A stretch of 64,000 nucleotides of DNA from Johnsonella sp. (GCA_030529445.1 JAUMWW010000014.1:1-64000), one strand, 5' to 3'. Positions 7,987-17,646 are shown, counted from the first letter of the stretch. Notes: generated by a model not told the origin, from the sequence alone. Numbers and translations: made by a program.

Positions 7987-9261
7987 GTGGTAAAGAAAGA
8001 GATGATGGCCATGCTTTTGGCAGGAGGTCAGGGAAGTCGGCTCGGAGTGCTTACGCAAAAAATCGCAAAGCCGGCAGTGTCTTTTGGCGGCAAGTATCGT
8101 ATTATAGATTTTCCCTTAAGCAATTGTATTAATTCGGGGGTAGATACCGTAGGAGTTCTTACGCAGTATCAGCCGCTTCGGCTAAATTCTCATATCGGAA
8201 TAGGCATTCCGTGGGATTTGGACAGAAATATCGGCGGCGTTACCATACTGCCTCCCTATGAAAATTCCAAGGGCGGAGACTGGTATACGGGAACCGCAAA
8301 CGCGATCTATCAGAATCTTGAATATATTGAGTTTTATAATCCGGATTATGTGCTGATCCTCTCGGGAGATCATATCTATAAGATGGATTATGAAATTATG
8401 CTGGATTATCATAAGGCGAACAATGCGGACCTCACGATCGCCGCGATGCCCGTGCCGATAGAGGAGGCAAGCCGTTTCGGCATTCTGATTACCGATGATA
8501 AGAACCGCATTCTCGAATTTGAAGAAAAACCGGCGCAGCCCAGAAGCAATCTCGCTTCGATGGGAATTTACATTTTCAGCTGGCCCGTGCTCAGGGAGGC
8601 ATTGGTTGCTCTTTCGGAGGAAAAAGGCTGCGATTTCGGAAAACATATCATTCCTTTCGTTCACGGAAAAGGCGAGAGAATTTTTGCCTATGAATACAAC
8701 GGATACTGGAAGGATGTAGGAACACTGCAGTCCTATTGGGAAGCCAATATGGAGCTGATCGACATCATTCCGGAGTTTAATCTCTATGAGGAGTATTGGA
8801 GAATCTTTACCAAGAGCGATATCATTCCTCCGCAGTACATAGCGGACTCCTCCTATATTGAGCGAAGCATCATCGGAGAAGGCACCGAAATATACGGCGA
8901 AGTGGTCAATTCCATTATCGGAGCCGGGGTGACGATCGGAGCGGGAGCGGTAATCAGAGATTCGATTATCATGAGGGATGTGTTTATCGGGGAGAATGCC
9001 CGCATCAATAAGGCGATCATTGCCGAGGGCTCGCGGATAGGAAGAGGATGTGAGATCGGTATCGGAGAATATGCCCCGAGCAAGTTCGATCCGAAGGTAT
9101 ACAATGCAGAGCTGGTTACGATAGGAGAGAAGACGAGCATACCCGACGGAATAAAAATCGGAAAAAATACCGCAATCATGGGAGAGACTCTTGTAGAGGA
9201 TTACCGGGACGGCATTTTGGAAAGCGGTGATTTTATCGTAAAGGCAGGTGAGAACAGATGA
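7987..9261 (+). CDS. glgC: Glucose-1-phosphate adenylyltransferase
   Basis: 424-residue ADP-glucose pyrophosphorylase that makes ADP-glucose from ATP and glucose-1-phosphate, the committing step of bacterial glycogen synthesis. Visible are the nucleotide-binding signature [20 protein letters not shown], the [13 protein letters not shown] segment, the [10 protein letters not shown] site, EEKPAQP, and a C-terminal left-handed beta-helix (hexapeptide repeats around 290-400). Length is normal. The start is GTG at 7987, with GAGGTGG four nt upstream; an ATG five codons in is possible. It overlaps glgD by 4 nt, so the two are translationally coupled. Confidence 0.96.
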   Translation: MVKKEMMAMLLAGGQGSRLGVLTQKIAKPAVSFGGKYRIIDFPLSNCINSGVDTVGVLTQYQPLRLNSHIGIGIPWDLDRNIGGVTILPPYENSKGGDWYTGTANAIYQNLEYIEFYNPDYVLILSGDHIYKMDYEIMLDYHKANNADLTIAAMPVPIEEASRFGILITDDKNRILEFEEKPAQPRSNLASMGIYIFSWPVLREALVALSEEKGCDFGKHIIPFVHGKGERIFAYEYNGYWKDVGTLQSYWEANMELIDIIPEFNLYEEYWRIFTKSDIIPPQYIADSSYIERSIIGEGTEIYGEVVNSIIGAGVTIGAGAVIRDSIIMRDVFIGENARINKAIIAEGSRIGRGCEIGIGEYAPSKFDPKVYNAELVTIGEKTSIPDGIKIGKNTAIMGETLVEDYRDGILESGDFIVKAGENR

Positions 9262-10379
9262 GAGCGATAGGAATTATTCTTGCGGGAGGAAACTCCAAGC
9301 GAATGAGGGAGCTTTCCAATAAGAGAGCGATTTCCGCAATGCCCGTTGCCGGAAGCTTCCGCAGCATAGATTTTGCGCTCAGCAATATGAGCAATTCCAA
9401 CGTCAAGAAGGTCGTGGTATTTACCCAGTACAATTCCAGATCCCTCAATGAGCATTTAAGCTCCTCAAAATGGTGGGATTTCGGAAGAAAGCAGGGAGGG
9501 CTTTATGTATTTACCCCGACGATCACCGCCCAGAGTTCGGATTGGTACAGAGGAACCGCGGACGCGCTTTTCCAGAACCTCAATTTCCTGAAATCTTCTC
9601 ATGAGCCCTATGTGGTCATTGCCGCCGGAGATGGAGTGTATAAGCTCGATTATAATAAGGTATTGGAATACCATATCGAGAAAAAGGCGGATATTACGGT
9701 GGTCTGCAAAAAGGCGGAGGCGAAGGAGGATCTGAGCAGATTCGGCGTGGTAAGCATCAATGAAGATTGGCGCATCACTGATTTTGAGGAAAAACCGATG
9801 GTGGCGCAGTCCAATAATATCTCTTGCGGAATTTATGTAATCCGCAGAAGGCTGCTGATCGAATTGGTGGAAAAATGCGTGGAAGAAGACAGATATGATT
9901 TTGTAAAGGATATTCTGATCCGTTATAAGGGATTGAAAAAGATATACGCGTATAAGCTGGATACTTATTGGAGCAATATCGCCTCGGTGGAATCCTATTA
10001 TAAGACGAATATGGATTTCCTGAAAAAGGAGATCAGGGATTACTTTTTCCGTGAGTATCCCGAGATTTATTCCAAGATTGACGATTTGCCTCCGGCAAAA
10101 TACAACCCCGGTTCCATGGTAAAGAATTCGCTGATTTCCAGTGGATGCATTATCAACGGAACTGTGGAAAATTCAATTTTATTTAAAAAAGCCTATGTGG
10201 GAAATAACTGTATCATAAGAAATTCTATTATATTAAACGATGTTTATATCGGCGACAATACGGTAATAGAAAACTGTATTGTGGAAAGCAGAGACACCAT
10301 TAAAGCAAATGAAAGCTATATAGGGACGGAAGATAGAATAAGAATTGTGATAGAGAAAAATGCAAGGTATACCTTGTAG
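9258..10379 (+). CDS. glgD: GlgD, non-catalytic/regulatory paralogue of ADP-glucose pyrophosphorylase
   Basis: 373 residues, homologous to GlgC but with the characteristic GlgD changes: [19 protein letters not shown] instead of the GSRL/KPA motifs, [11 protein letters not shown] instead of [10 protein letters not shown], and a shorter C-terminal beta-helix. In Firmicutes GlgD pairs with GlgC and raises its activity. The ATG overlaps the glgC stop (ATGA) and is preceded by GCAGGTGAG. The pair lies a few kilobases from malQ and the maltodextrin transporter, consistent with glycogen built from imported glucan. Confidence 0.95.
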   Translation: MRAIGIILAGGNSKRMRELSNKRAISAMPVAGSFRSIDFALSNMSNSNVKKVVVFTQYNSRSLNEHLSSSKWWDFGRKQGGLYVFTPTITAQSSDWYRGTADALFQNLNFLKSSHEPYVVIAAGDGVYKLDYNKVLEYHIEKKADITVVCKKAEAKEDLSRFGVVSINEDWRITDFEEKPMVAQSNNISCGIYVIRRRLLIELVEKCVEEDRYDFVKDILIRYKGLKKIYAYKLDTYWSNIASVESYYKTNMDFLKKEIRDYFFREYPEIYSKIDDLPPAKYNPGSMVKNSLISSGCIINGTVENSILFKKAYVGNNCIIRNSIILNDVYIGDNTVIENCIVESRDTIKANESYIGTEDRIRIVIEKNARYTL

Positions 10380-10400
10380 AAAAGAGAGGGATATAGTCTC

Positions 10401-10685
10401 ATGCAGGTGACGGATGTTAGAGTAAGGCAGATAGAAAAGGTGGGGAAGATGAAAGCCATCGTTTCCATTACCTTGGATGATGAATTTGTGGTACATGATA
10501 TAAAGGTGATAGAGGGTGAGAAGGGGCTTTTTATTGCTATGCCCAGCAGGCTCGCGGGAGACGGGAAGTTCAGAGATATCGCCCACCCGATCAGCAAGGA
10601 GCTCAGGCTGAAAATCCATGAAAGCATTCTGGAAAAATACGAGGAATGTCTTTCGGAGACGGAGCATAGGATGGAAAATTCTTAA
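10401..10685 (+). CDS. spoVG: SpoVG-family RNA/DNA-binding regulator
   Basis: 94 residues matching SpoVG along its length: [20 protein letters not shown], the core [13 protein letters not shown], and the hallmark GLFIAMPSR followed by RDIAHPI. SpoVG is a small site-specific nucleic-acid-binding protein affecting sporulation, septation and virulence genes in Firmicutes. It begins 21 nt after glgD and ends at a terminator, so it may be co-transcribed with glgCD. Its presence does not prove sporulation; non-sporulating Firmicutes also carry it. Confidence 0.96.
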   Translation: MQVTDVRVRQIEKVGKMKAIVSITLDDEFVVHDIKVIEGEKGLFIAMPSRLAGDGKFRDIAHPISKELRLKIHESILEKYEECLSETEHRMENS

Positions 10686-10692
10686 ATCTCGG

Positions 10693-10735
10693 ACAGCTTG
10701 CAGGCAGACTTTTCTGGTTGGCTTTTGCAGGCTGT
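10693..10735 (+). terminator. Probable intrinsic terminator after spoVG
   Basis: Nine-bp stem ACAGCTTGC (10693-10701) with GCAGGCTGT (10727-10735), one G-T wobble, 25-nt loop, followed by a run of Ts. Confidence 0.6.
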
Positions 10736-10810
10736 TTTTTTCCCGCAGGCTCCTCTTTCGGAGCGAAATAAAACAGGCTTTTTATAAAAATTGAAGTCGG
10801 AGGCTTTTCT

Positions 10811-11407
10811 ATGTTTTGGGACCTGACTGCGCCGGTATATGATTTATTTGCAGATCTTTATAATAAAAAAGTGCATGAGTCTCTATGTGCAAGAATAGGG
10901 CAAATGATCAACCCGGCGGATGAGGTCTTGGAATGCGCGTGCGGAACGGGAATGCTCAGCGTCTGCATAGCCCCCCGCTGCAAAAGTCTCATTGCAACGG
11001 ATCTTTCACGGAATATGCTCAAAAGAGCGGAAAAAAAATGTCTTGCATATGCAAATGTAAAATTTCGGGAGGCGGATATTTTGCATCTGGATTATCCCGA
11101 TCAGAGTTTTGATAAAGTACTTGCGGCAAATGTGATCCATTTGCTGGAGGATCCCTATGCGGCGCTGAGAGAGCTGGACAGGGTCTGCAGGAGGGGAGGC
11201 TGCCTCCTCATCCCGACCTATGTCGGCAGGGAAGGAAGCGGGGCTCGCCTTATCAAGCTGCTTAAAAAAGCGGGCGCCGGTTTTCAGCGGCAATTCAATG
11301 ATTCGGAGTATCGAAGATTCTTTGAAGAAGCCGGATATAAGGAGGCGGAGTATACGAGGATAGATGGAAGGCTGCCCTGCATTATCGCATGCATCAAAAA
11401 GAAATGA
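10811..11407 (+). CDS. Class I SAM-dependent methyltransferase
   Basis: 198 residues with a Rossmann-type methyltransferase fold of the UbiE/Methyltransf_11 kind: motif I VLECACGTGMLS near residue 39, motif II-like LIATDLSRNMLKRA, the DILHLDYPDQSFDKVLAANV segment, and a C-terminal RRGGCLLIPTY strand. CGGAGG 7 nt before the ATG supports the start. The substrate cannot be read from sequence; such short stand-alone members act on small molecules. Next to a secreted GH114-like gene 34 nt downstream, with which it may share a transcript. Confidence 0.85.
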   Translation: MFWDLTAPVYDLFADLYNKKVHESLCARIGQMINPADEVLECACGTGMLSVCIAPRCKSLIATDLSRNMLKRAEKKCLAYANVKFREADILHLDYPDQSFDKVLAANVIHLLEDPYAALRELDRVCRRGGCLLIPTYVGREGSGARLIKLLKKAGAGFQRQFNDSEYRRFFEEAGYKEAEYTRIDGRLPCIIACIKKK

Positions 11408-11441
11408 GGTCGGCTCTGCGGTGTCCGCAGGGAGGAAGCGG

Positions 11442-12275
11442 ATGAATGATATGAAAAGACAAAACTATGGCGCGGCTTTTTTGGTCGCGTTTTTCCTCTT
11501 CGGAGGATGGTTCTTCCTCGGAAAAAAGGAGAGAGCTTTTGCGCAGGAATACGGCGTATTTCTGAGCATCGGAGAGGAAGATGCACAGAAGCTTAAGGAT
11601 TATCGGATCCTCGTGATCGACGCGCAGTATTTCAGCGCCGACAAGATCCGACAAATGAAGGCGGAGGGGCATGAGGTATACAGCTATTTGAATATCGGAT
11701 CACTGGAAGATTTTCGCCCCTATTACCGGGAGTTTTCCGATCTGCTGCTTTCCGAATATGAAAACTGGGAAGAAGAGGCGTGGATAGATATCAGAGAGAA
11801 GAGGTGGCAGGAATTCATCCTGGGCGAGCTCTCGGTGAAGCTGCTGGAAAAGGGCGTCGACGGTTTTTTTATCGATAATGCCGATATTTATGACCAATAT
11901 CCGGAGGAGGAATTTTTTCTTGCGCTGGAGCGGATGCTCAGAAGGCTGAAGTCGAAAGGAAAGATTCTGCTCAACGGAGGAGATGTCTTTCTCAGGGAAT
12001 TTCTGGCGCGAGGAGGAGGGCTTTCGGAGATCATCGAGGGGATCAATCAGGAAACGGTGTTTTCCTCGATCGACTTTGAGGAGGAAAGCTTCGGGGCGAG
12101 CGATCCCGACACGAGGGCGTATTTCAAGGATTATATAGAGGATATGGCCTCCTGCGGAGCAAAGATCTATCTTCTTGAATACGGAAGCGGGAAGAGGCTG
12201 GAGGAAGAGGTGAAGAATTACTGCGATGAAAAGCGGTATCGATACTATATTTCGGATTCGATCGAGCTTGATTAA
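11442..12275 (+). CDS. Secreted GH114-like protein (TM1410/endo-alpha-1,4-polygalactosaminidase family)
   Basis: 277 residues: N-terminal signal/anchor helix (AAFLVAFFLFGGWFFLG) followed by a TIM-barrel of the TM1410/GH114 type, seen in ILVIDAQYFSADKI, GHEVYSYLNIGSLEDF, the catalytic-type strand GVDGFFIDNADIYDQYP and INGG-like ILLNGGDVFL. GH114 members cleave galactosamine-containing exopolysaccharide; many bacterial members are uncharacterised. The start at 11442 has GGAGG six nt upstream; a longer in-frame start at 11364 would overlap the preceding gene and lacks a site. It may process the cell's own surface polysaccharide. Enzyme specificity is inferred from family only. Confidence 0.82.
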   Translation: MNDMKRQNYGAAFLVAFFLFGGWFFLGKKERAFAQEYGVFLSIGEEDAQKLKDYRILVIDAQYFSADKIRQMKAEGHEVYSYLNIGSLEDFRPYYREFSDLLLSEYENWEEEAWIDIREKRWQEFILGELSVKLLEKGVDGFFIDNADIYDQYPEEEFFLALERMLRRLKSKGKILLNGGDVFLREFLARGGGLSEIIEGINQETVFSSIDFEEESFGASDPDTRAYFKDYIEDMASCGAKIYLLEYGSGKRLEEEVKNYCDEKRYRYYISDSIELD

Positions 12276-12309
12276 TGCTGTATAATATCACGAACAATAT
12301 GCAAGCCTC

Positions 12310-12338
12310 TTGAATAGTTTGCATTTTTAATATACAAT
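12310..12338 (+). promoter_or_regulatory. Promoter of the ferredoxin gene
   Basis: TTGAAT (12310-12315), 17-nt spacer, TACAAT (12333-12338). The gene begins 51 nt past the -10. Confidence 0.55.
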
Positions 12339-12389
12339 AAAAATGCGTTGAATAATAAAGTTTTTGTTTGAAAGAAGGAGGAAATTATC

Positions 12390-12557
12390 ATGGCTCATAC
12401 AATAACGGACGGATGTGTTATGTGCGGAACCTGCATCAGCGAATGTCCCGTCAGCGCAATTTCGGAAGGTGATCCCAAATATGTGATCGATGCCGATACC
12501 TGCGTAGACTGCGGTGCATGCGCGGCGGTTTGTCCTACGGGATGCATCGAGGCATAA
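12390..12557 (+). CDS. 2[4Fe-4S] clostridial-type ferredoxin
   Basis: 55-residue protein with two complete cluster motifs: CVMCGTCISECP (C-x2-C-x2-C-x3-CP, residues 9-20) and CVDCGACAAVCP (38-49), related by the internal two-fold repeat of clostridial ferredoxins. It is a low-potential electron carrier for hydrogenase, pyruvate:ferredoxin oxidoreductase or Rnf-type enzymes. AGAAGGAGGAAATTATC precedes the ATG, a strong site. It stands alone with its own promoter and a terminator, as often seen for the abundant housekeeping ferredoxin. Confidence 0.97.
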   Translation: MAHTITDGCVMCGTCISECPVSAISEGDPKYVIDADTCVDCGACAAVCPTGCIEA

Positions 12558-12648
12558 ACACCCAAAAATCAAAACAATGATGAAATGCGTAAAAGCAAAA
12601 TCGCCCTCTTTCTCCGACGGATGCTCAGCCTCGGAGCCCGGAGGGCAA

Positions 12649-12691
12649 AAAAGAGAGGGGTCTGAAGTAAGTTTTCAGGCTCCTCTCTTTT
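12649..12691. terminator. Bidirectional terminator between ferredoxin and dnaB
   Basis: Stem of about 18 bp with wobbles (arms 12649-12666 and 12674-12691; outer part AAAAGAGAGG / CCTCTCTTTT) and a 7-nt loop. Because the outer arms are A/T homopolymers, it gives a T run in both directions, suiting the convergent genes. Confidence 0.8.
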
Positions 12692-12704
12692 GTTCCATTC
12701 GGGC

Positions 12705-14039
12705 TTATTCTCTTGCAATATTTACAAATCGGGTTGTTTCAGGCTGCCACATCAGCTTTACGGTACCGATGGGACCGTTTCTCTGCTTTGCAATAATGAC
12801 CTCCGCCTCATTGACCTGTTCGCTGTCCTTATGATAATAGCTGTCCCGGTACAGAAACATCACGATATCGGCATCCTGCTCGATGGCTCCGGACTCTCTG
12901 AGATCGGAAAGCATGGGGCGGTGATCGGTTCTGGTTTCACAGGCGCGGGAAAGCTGGGAGAGAGCGACGACGGGAGCCTTGATTTCTCTTGCCAGAGCTT
13001 TTAGGCTGCGCGAAATCTCCGAGATCTCCTGCTGTCTGTTTTCGGAGCTCTTTGCGCTTCCGGTCATCAACTGGAGATAATCGATGATTACAATGCTCAG
13101 TCCTTTTTCCAATTTTATTTTTCGGCATTTGCTTCTTAATTCGCTGATGCTGATACCGGGCGTATCATCGATAAAAATCTTGGAATCGCCCACCTGAATC
13201 ACGCCGCGAATCAGGTGATCCCAGTCATTATCGGAAAGCTCTCCGGTGCGCAGGTTTTGCGAATCGATGCCGCTTTCCATCGCGAGCAGTCGCTGTACCA
13301 GTTGTTCGCCGCTCATCTCCAGAGAGAAGATCATGCAGGGAAGATCGTGCTTAATGGAGATATGCTGGACGATATTGAGAACGAAAGCGGTCTTTCCCAT
13401 TGAAGGTCGGGCTGCGATCAGGACGAGATCCGAGGGTTGAAATCCGCTGGTTTTATAATCCAAATCAAGGAAGCCGGTCGGTATTCCGGTCACGCTTTTT
13501 TTGGTACGGCTTGCCGCCTCGATTCTCTCAAGCACGTTTCTGGCAATCTGATCGATCGGGATAAGCTCGGAATTGCCTTTGCTCTGCAAAACCTGAAAGA
13601 TATCTTTTTCCGCCTTCGCAAGGATATCGTCGATGTTTTCTTTGCCGGCATAACAGAGATTGGCGATGCCTTCATTGACGCGAATCAGCCTCCTGAGCAC
13701 AGCCTTCTCATGAACAATGCGGGCATAGGACTTGATATTTGCGGAAGTGGGTACGGTATTGATGATATCTCTTACAAATTCAAGGCTATAGATCTCGGGA
13801 GGAAGATTTTTCTCTTTCAGCTTGTTTTGTAAAACAACGAGATCGATAGGGATTCCCTGATTGAAAAGCTCCACCATGCTTTCATACATGAGGGCGTATT
13901 GCGAGGAGTAAAAATCCTCGCTGCTTAGGATATCCACCGCGACAACCACCGCTTCCTTGTCCATCAGCATGGAGCCGATTACGGATTGTTCAGCCTCTAT
14001 ACTGTGAGGAAGAACCCTTTTTAACAGAGCTTCATCCAT
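12705..14039 (-). CDS. dnaB: Replicative DNA helicase
   Basis: 444 residues, normal DnaB length. N-terminal primase-interaction domain (PHSIEAEQSVIGSMLMD), linker, then a RecA-like motor with Walker A ARPSMGKTAF near residue 210, Walker B IVIIDYLQLM, and the H4 segment ALSQLSRACETR. The hexamer unwinds DNA at the replication fork. It is the last gene of a gdpP-rplI-dnaB run, an order widely kept in Firmicutes. GGAG stands seven nt before the ATG; 11 nt separate it from rplI. Confidence 0.97.
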   Translation of the reverse strand: MDEALLKRVLPHSIEAEQSVIGSMLMDKEAVVVAVDILSSEDFYSSQYALMYESMVELFNQGIPIDLVVLQNKLKEKNLPPEIYSLEFVRDIINTVPTSANIKSYARIVHEKAVLRRLIRVNEGIANLCYAGKENIDDILAKAEKDIFQVLQSKGNSELIPIDQIARNVLERIEAASRTKKSVTGIPTGFLDLDYKTSGFQPSDLVLIAARPSMGKTAFVLNIVQHISIKHDLPCMIFSLEMSGEQLVQRLLAMESGIDSQNLRTGELSDNDWDHLIRGVIQVGDSKIFIDDTPGISISELRSKCRKIKLEKGLSIVIIDYLQLMTGSAKSSENRQQEISEISRSLKALAREIKAPVVALSQLSRACETRTDHRPMLSDLRESGAIEQDADIVMFLYRDSYYHKDSEQVNEAEVIIAKQRNGPIGTVKLMWQPETTRFVNIARE

Positions 14040-14050
14040 CTCATCTCTCC

Positions 14051-14497
14051 CTAATCTTCGCGTACATTTACCACAAGCCTTGCGGTAACATCTTTATGAA
14101 GCTTGATATTGACCTCATGAGCGCCGAAAGTTTTGATCGGCTCGGATAATACGATTTTCTTTTTGTCAATATCCAGATTGAGCTGATCCTTTGCCGCCTG
14201 TGCAATCTCCTTTGTTGTAACGGAACCGTAAGTCTTTCCTTCCTTTCCGCCCTTGATGCTTATGGCGACGGAGGAATTTTCCAGCTTTGCGGCAAGCTCT
14301 TTTGCCGCATCAAAAGCTTCTTTGGCAATTTTTTCAGCATTGGCTTTTTGCAGCTTTAAAGTATTGAGATTGGCGGTATTTGCCTCCACTCCTTTTTTCT
14401 TGGGAAGAAGAAAGTTTCTTGCATATCCCTCACTGACTTCGACGATTTCTCCTTTTTTTCCGAGTGCTTTTACATCTTCCAGTAATACTATTTTCAT
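14051..14497 (-). CDS. rplI: 50S ribosomal protein bL9
   Basis: 148 residues matching L9: MKIVLLEDVKALGKKGEIVE, GYARNFLLPKKKGVEA (the 23S rRNA-binding N-terminal domain), a long connecting helix, and the C-terminal domain ending AHEVNIKLHKDVTARLVVNV. The ATG overlaps the gdpP stop by 4 nt, so translation is coupled. Confidence 0.98.
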   Translation of the reverse strand: MKIVLLEDVKALGKKGEIVEVSEGYARNFLLPKKKGVEANTANLNTLKLQKANAEKIAKEAFDAAKELAAKLENSSVAISIKGGKEGKTYGSVTTKEIAQAAKDQLNLDIDKKKIVLSEPIKTFGAHEVNIKLHKDVTARLVVNVRED

Positions 14498-16500
14498 AAT
14501 GTTAGGTCTCCTTCATTGATCATTTGCAGAATAGTGGATTTCAGCAGTTCTATGCCCTCTTCTATGCTGCAGTTTTTCAGCTGCGCCCCGGCGATGGATT
14601 TATGCCCTCCGCCTCCGAGCTTTTCCATAATAAACTGCACATTGACTTCATCGATGGAGCGGGCACTGATATATACGATATTATTATATTTGGTTAAAAC
14701 CATGCTTGCCTTGATGCCTACGATATTGAGCAGCTCGTTTGCCGCCTGCGCGCAGATTAAGGTCGGGCTCTCGATATCGCCTTCGGGGCAGACGCTGATC
14801 GCAAAATGCTTCTGAAAGATCTCCGCATTATGCACCGCTTCCGCTTTTGCCCTGTAATCGACGATTTTCTCTCGGAAGAGCTTGCGGACATTGATGATAT
14901 CCGCTCCGTTTCTTTTCAGATAAGCCGCCGCTTCAAAGGTCTTGACGCCGGTTTGGTTATTGAAGTTTTGCGTATCGATGACGATGCCGGCATACATAGT
15001 TTCCGCCTCCAAGGGAGAGAGCTTGATTCCGTGTTCGATATATTGGATGATTTCCGCAACCATTTCGCAGGCGCTGGAAGCGTATGGCTCTACATAGGAA
15101 AGATCGGCATTGGTGATGATTTCGCTGCTCTGTCGGTGATGGTCGAGCACCACGATGGTATTGACCATTTCGAGAAGCTCGGGAACCTCCGTGATGCTCG
15201 GTCTGTTTACATCCACGACGACGAGCATGCTGTCTTCGTCTGCGAGTATTTTGGCTTCATCGGGTGAGATAAAGATATCTTCGGGATAGTCTTCTTCTTC
15301 GAAGCGGGCTTTAATCGGCGTAATCGAGGTATTAAAATCATGCATGATAATATGAGATTCCTTATGCAGGGTTTTGGCGATGCGCCATATGCCGACGGCA
15401 GCCCCGAAGCAGTCGATATCCATGATTTTATGCCCCATCACGAGCACTCTTTCTTTGCTTTCGATGAGCTCCCGCATCGCATGCGCCTTGACTCTTGCCT
15501 TGACACGGGTGTTTCTTTCTACGGACTGGGATTTTCCGCCGAAATACCGTATCGTATCCTTTTGCTTGACCACCGCCTGATCGCCGCCTCTTCCCAATGC
15601 CATATCGATGGCGTTTCTGGCAAAGTCATGGGTTTGCGCAAAGGTTTTTCCGTCCACGCCGACGCCTATGCTCAAGGTGGCGCTCATCTTATTGCCGATA
15701 TTGACGGCTTTGACTTCTTCGAGAATATCAAATTTATTATTCTGCAATTGCTCGATATACATTTGCTTAATAATAAAGATATATTTATCCTTTTCAATTT
15801 TTTTGATCACTCCGTTTAAGCCGGAAATAAACTGGTTCAGCTTTCGATCGACCAATGCCATGAGCAGAGGAATGCGCACTTCCGCCATGATCTCGATCAG
15901 TTCCTCGTAATTATCGATGTAGATGAGACCGATCGCCATACCGTGCTCTGCAAGCCTTTCCCGAAGTAAAAAATATTCCGTCCGATCATAGAGATAGAGA
16001 GCATAAAGCATATGCTCTTCGGAGCATATGTTTTTGAGAATGATCTGATATCTCTTATTTCGATAAGAAGCTTCCAGTTCCATGCTTTTTTCGGTCTTTT
16101 CTATTCTTTCTGGATAGATTTCCGGAAAGACGGAATTGATGTTTTTCCGAGCCGACCTGTCTCCTTCCGTGAGTTTGCAGAAGCTTCGGTTTTTCCATGC
16201 AAAATCCCCATGCCGGTCGATCAGCGCGTAGGGGATATCCAAATCCTCCGCAAGATGCTTTTGAATATCGGAAATTTCCATGGCAAATCCAGCCAATGCG
16301 CGGTCTATGCTCTTCTTGGAAAAAAAATAAACGCCCAAAAGCAGTGCGGAGGCAATGAATGCGATAAAGCTCATGGCGATGCCTGCCGGCTTATCAAAAA
16401 GATATATGCACAGAGCAGATAAGCTCAGAAGAATAATTACCGCAAAAGGCCATTTCAAATAAAGCTTTAATAATCTGTCTGATTTTTGATCCCCTCTCAT
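14494..16500 (-). CDS. gdpP: Cyclic-di-AMP phosphodiesterase, GdpP type
   Basis: 668-residue membrane protein: two N-terminal transmembrane helices (residues ~18-60), a PAS-like region, a degenerate GGDEF domain (GLIYIDNYEELIEI; no intact GGDEF), then a DHH-DHHA1 phosphodiesterase (MGHKIMDIDCFGAA near 354, VVVDVNRP, DHHRQ near 453, C-terminal GGGHKSIAGAQL). GdpP enzymes hydrolyse c-di-AMP to pApA and so affect wall stress and potassium/osmolyte control. It heads the gdpP-rplI-dnaB operon. An extended -10 (TGTTATACT) lies upstream on the minus strand. Confidence 0.95.
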   Translation of the reverse strand: MRGDQKSDRLLKLYLKWPFAVIILLSLSALCIYLFDKPAGIAMSFIAFIASALLLGVYFFSKKSIDRALAGFAMEISDIQKHLAEDLDIPYALIDRHGDFAWKNRSFCKLTEGDRSARKNINSVFPEIYPERIEKTEKSMELEASYRNKRYQIILKNICSEEHMLYALYLYDRTEYFLLRERLAEHGMAIGLIYIDNYEELIEIMAEVRIPLLMALVDRKLNQFISGLNGVIKKIEKDKYIFIIKQMYIEQLQNNKFDILEEVKAVNIGNKMSATLSIGVGVDGKTFAQTHDFARNAIDMALGRGGDQAVVKQKDTIRYFGGKSQSVERNTRVKARVKAHAMRELIESKERVLVMGHKIMDIDCFGAAVGIWRIAKTLHKESHIIMHDFNTSITPIKARFEEEDYPEDIFISPDEAKILADEDSMLVVVDVNRPSITEVPELLEMVNTIVVLDHHRQSSEIITNADLSYVEPYASSACEMVAEIIQYIEHGIKLSPLEAETMYAGIVIDTQNFNNQTGVKTFEAAAYLKRNGADIINVRKLFREKIVDYRAKAEAVHNAEIFQKHFAISVCPEGDIESPTLICAQAANELLNIVGIKASMVLTKYNNIVYISARSIDEVNVQFIMEKLGGGGHKSIAGAQLKNCSIEEGIELLKSTILQMINEGDLTL

Positions 16501-16563
16501 CCTCTTCCTTTCCGGAGCAAACAGTAAATCTGGTGTTGTATTGATCTAAAATTACAGTGCATA

Positions 16564-16572
16564 GTATAACAT
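16564..16572 (-). promoter_or_regulatory. Extended -10 promoter element for gdpP operon
   Basis: Minus strand TGTTATACT (16572-16564), an extended -10 without a clear -35. It lies 64 nt upstream of the gdpP start. Confidence 0.45.
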
Positions 16573-16597
16573 ATTTTTAAGAGCTTGGGTAGGCTAT

Positions 16598-16626
16598 TGC
16601 AATTATTGCATAAGTAAGCTATAGTT
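16598..16626 (+). promoter_or_regulatory. Promoter of the DUF1858 gene
   Basis: TTGCAA (16598-16603), 17-nt spacer, TATAGT (16621-16626), 33 nt upstream of the start codon. Confidence 0.6.
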
Positions 16627-16658
16627 AACTGACTTAGACTAAATGAGGAGGGATCATC

Positions 16659-16856
16659 ATGAAGATTTCAAAAGATATGACGATCGGAGAATTGTTGACG
16701 GTAAACGAACATATAGCGCCGATTCTGATGAGAGCGGGCATGCATTGCCTGGGCTGCCCGGCATCTCAGGGAGAGACCCTGGAAGAGGCATGCATGGTGC
16801 ACGGAATGGATGCCGATGTATTGATCTCGCAGATTAACGAGATTATCGGAGAATAA
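16659..16856 (+). CDS. DUF1858 domain protein
   Basis: 65 residues consisting only of a DUF1858 domain: [14 protein letters not shown] at the start, then the conserved cysteine pair in [10 protein letters not shown]. The family is related to disulfide-containing domains found with hybrid-cluster proteins and to the N-terminal helical domain of ScdA/YtfE-type iron-sulfur repair proteins. A redox or metal role for the CLGC pair is plausible but not shown. AGGAGGGATCATC precedes the ATG. It forms a monocistronic unit with its own promoter and terminator. A second frame starting at 16643 has no such match and is a shadow. Confidence 0.9.
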   Translation: MKISKDMTIGELLTVNEHIAPILMRAGMHCLGCPASQGETLEEACMVHGMDADVLISQINEIIGE

Positions 16857-16862
16857 TACGCA

Positions 16863-16901
16863 AAAAAAGTCTGCGCAAAAGGATAATGCGCAGACTTTTT
16901 T
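16863..16901. terminator. Bidirectional intrinsic terminator
   Basis: Perfect 15-bp stem AAAAAAGTCTGCGCA (16863-16877) with 16887-16901 and a 9-nt loop. It gives T runs both ways, serving the DUF1858 gene and the convergent mecA. Confidence 0.9.
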
Positions 16902-16907
16902 GTGCGA

Positions 16908-17600
16908 TTAAATTCTTGCAAGCGCCTCGATGGCGCCGTCTTTAATCATTGTCTCATAATGCTCGTCATAGAAAGATTTACTCGAATAATTGGTATAAAT
17001 CTTCCTGCCGTACTCGGAGAGCACATTGCAGGCATTGGCAAATCCCAGCGGATCGCAGCCCACGGAGGAAAGCACCAGAAGATATACTCCGGCATCCTTG
17101 TTTTTATAAAGATAGCTATGACCGCAGAACACTCCTCCCAGAGCATTTGCCGCATCGGAGCAAAGATCCAGAGAGTCAAAGGCAAAGACCCTGTGAAGCG
17201 GCGGAGAAAGCTTGGTTTCCTGCTCCGAAGGGGGAGGACTCGAGATATTCTCGGTACCTTCCAAAACTTCAAAATTTTCAAAATCCATATGATTCATATT
17301 TCCTTCTTCTGTAAAAGGTGAGAATTTAGCGAATCTCGTATCCACTTCTTCAGGATCATCAACCTTTGTAATAATTACTGCAACACTCTCGCCCGGAAGC
17401 GGAATCGCCTCAACCATGAGCGGGAGATCTCCCGTTTCAAAGCCAAGCTCCGAAGAGGCCTTTTGCAGCATTTCACGGAAAAGATTGCGCGTTTTTTCGC
17501 TTCCGTAAGCGAGTTCGCCGATGTTCAGATTTCTGGCGCTTAAATCGACGTCGGAGAGAGTGCAGCGTATCTGACTCTCATTGATGCGTTCAATCTTCAT
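16908..17600 (-). CDS. mecA: Adaptor protein MecA
   Basis: 230 residues with the MecA layout: N-terminal substrate-binding domain (MKIERINESQIRCTLSDVDL), a charged/Pro-rich linker, and the C-terminal ClpC-binding domain containing HRVFAFDSLDLCSDAANAL and the LLVLSS / SEYG strands. MecA delivers substrates to the ClpCP protease and in Bacillus controls ComK. Length matches the family. An AAAGGAGGC site precedes the ATG and a TTGATT-17-TATATT promoter lies upstream. Confidence 0.94.
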   Translation of the reverse strand: MKIERINESQIRCTLSDVDLSARNLNIGELAYGSEKTRNLFREMLQKASSELGFETGDLPLMVEAIPLPGESVAVIITKVDDPEEVDTRFAKFSPFTEEGNMNHMDFENFEVLEGTENISSPPPSEQETKLSPPLHRVFAFDSLDLCSDAANALGGVFCGHSYLYKNKDAGVYLLVLSSVGCDPLGFANACNVLSEYGRKIYTNYSSKSFYDEHYETMIKDGAIEALARI

Positions 17601-17646
17601 AAAGCCTCCTTTCGCTCATTATAAACAAAAAGTTGTTTTCATCTCT

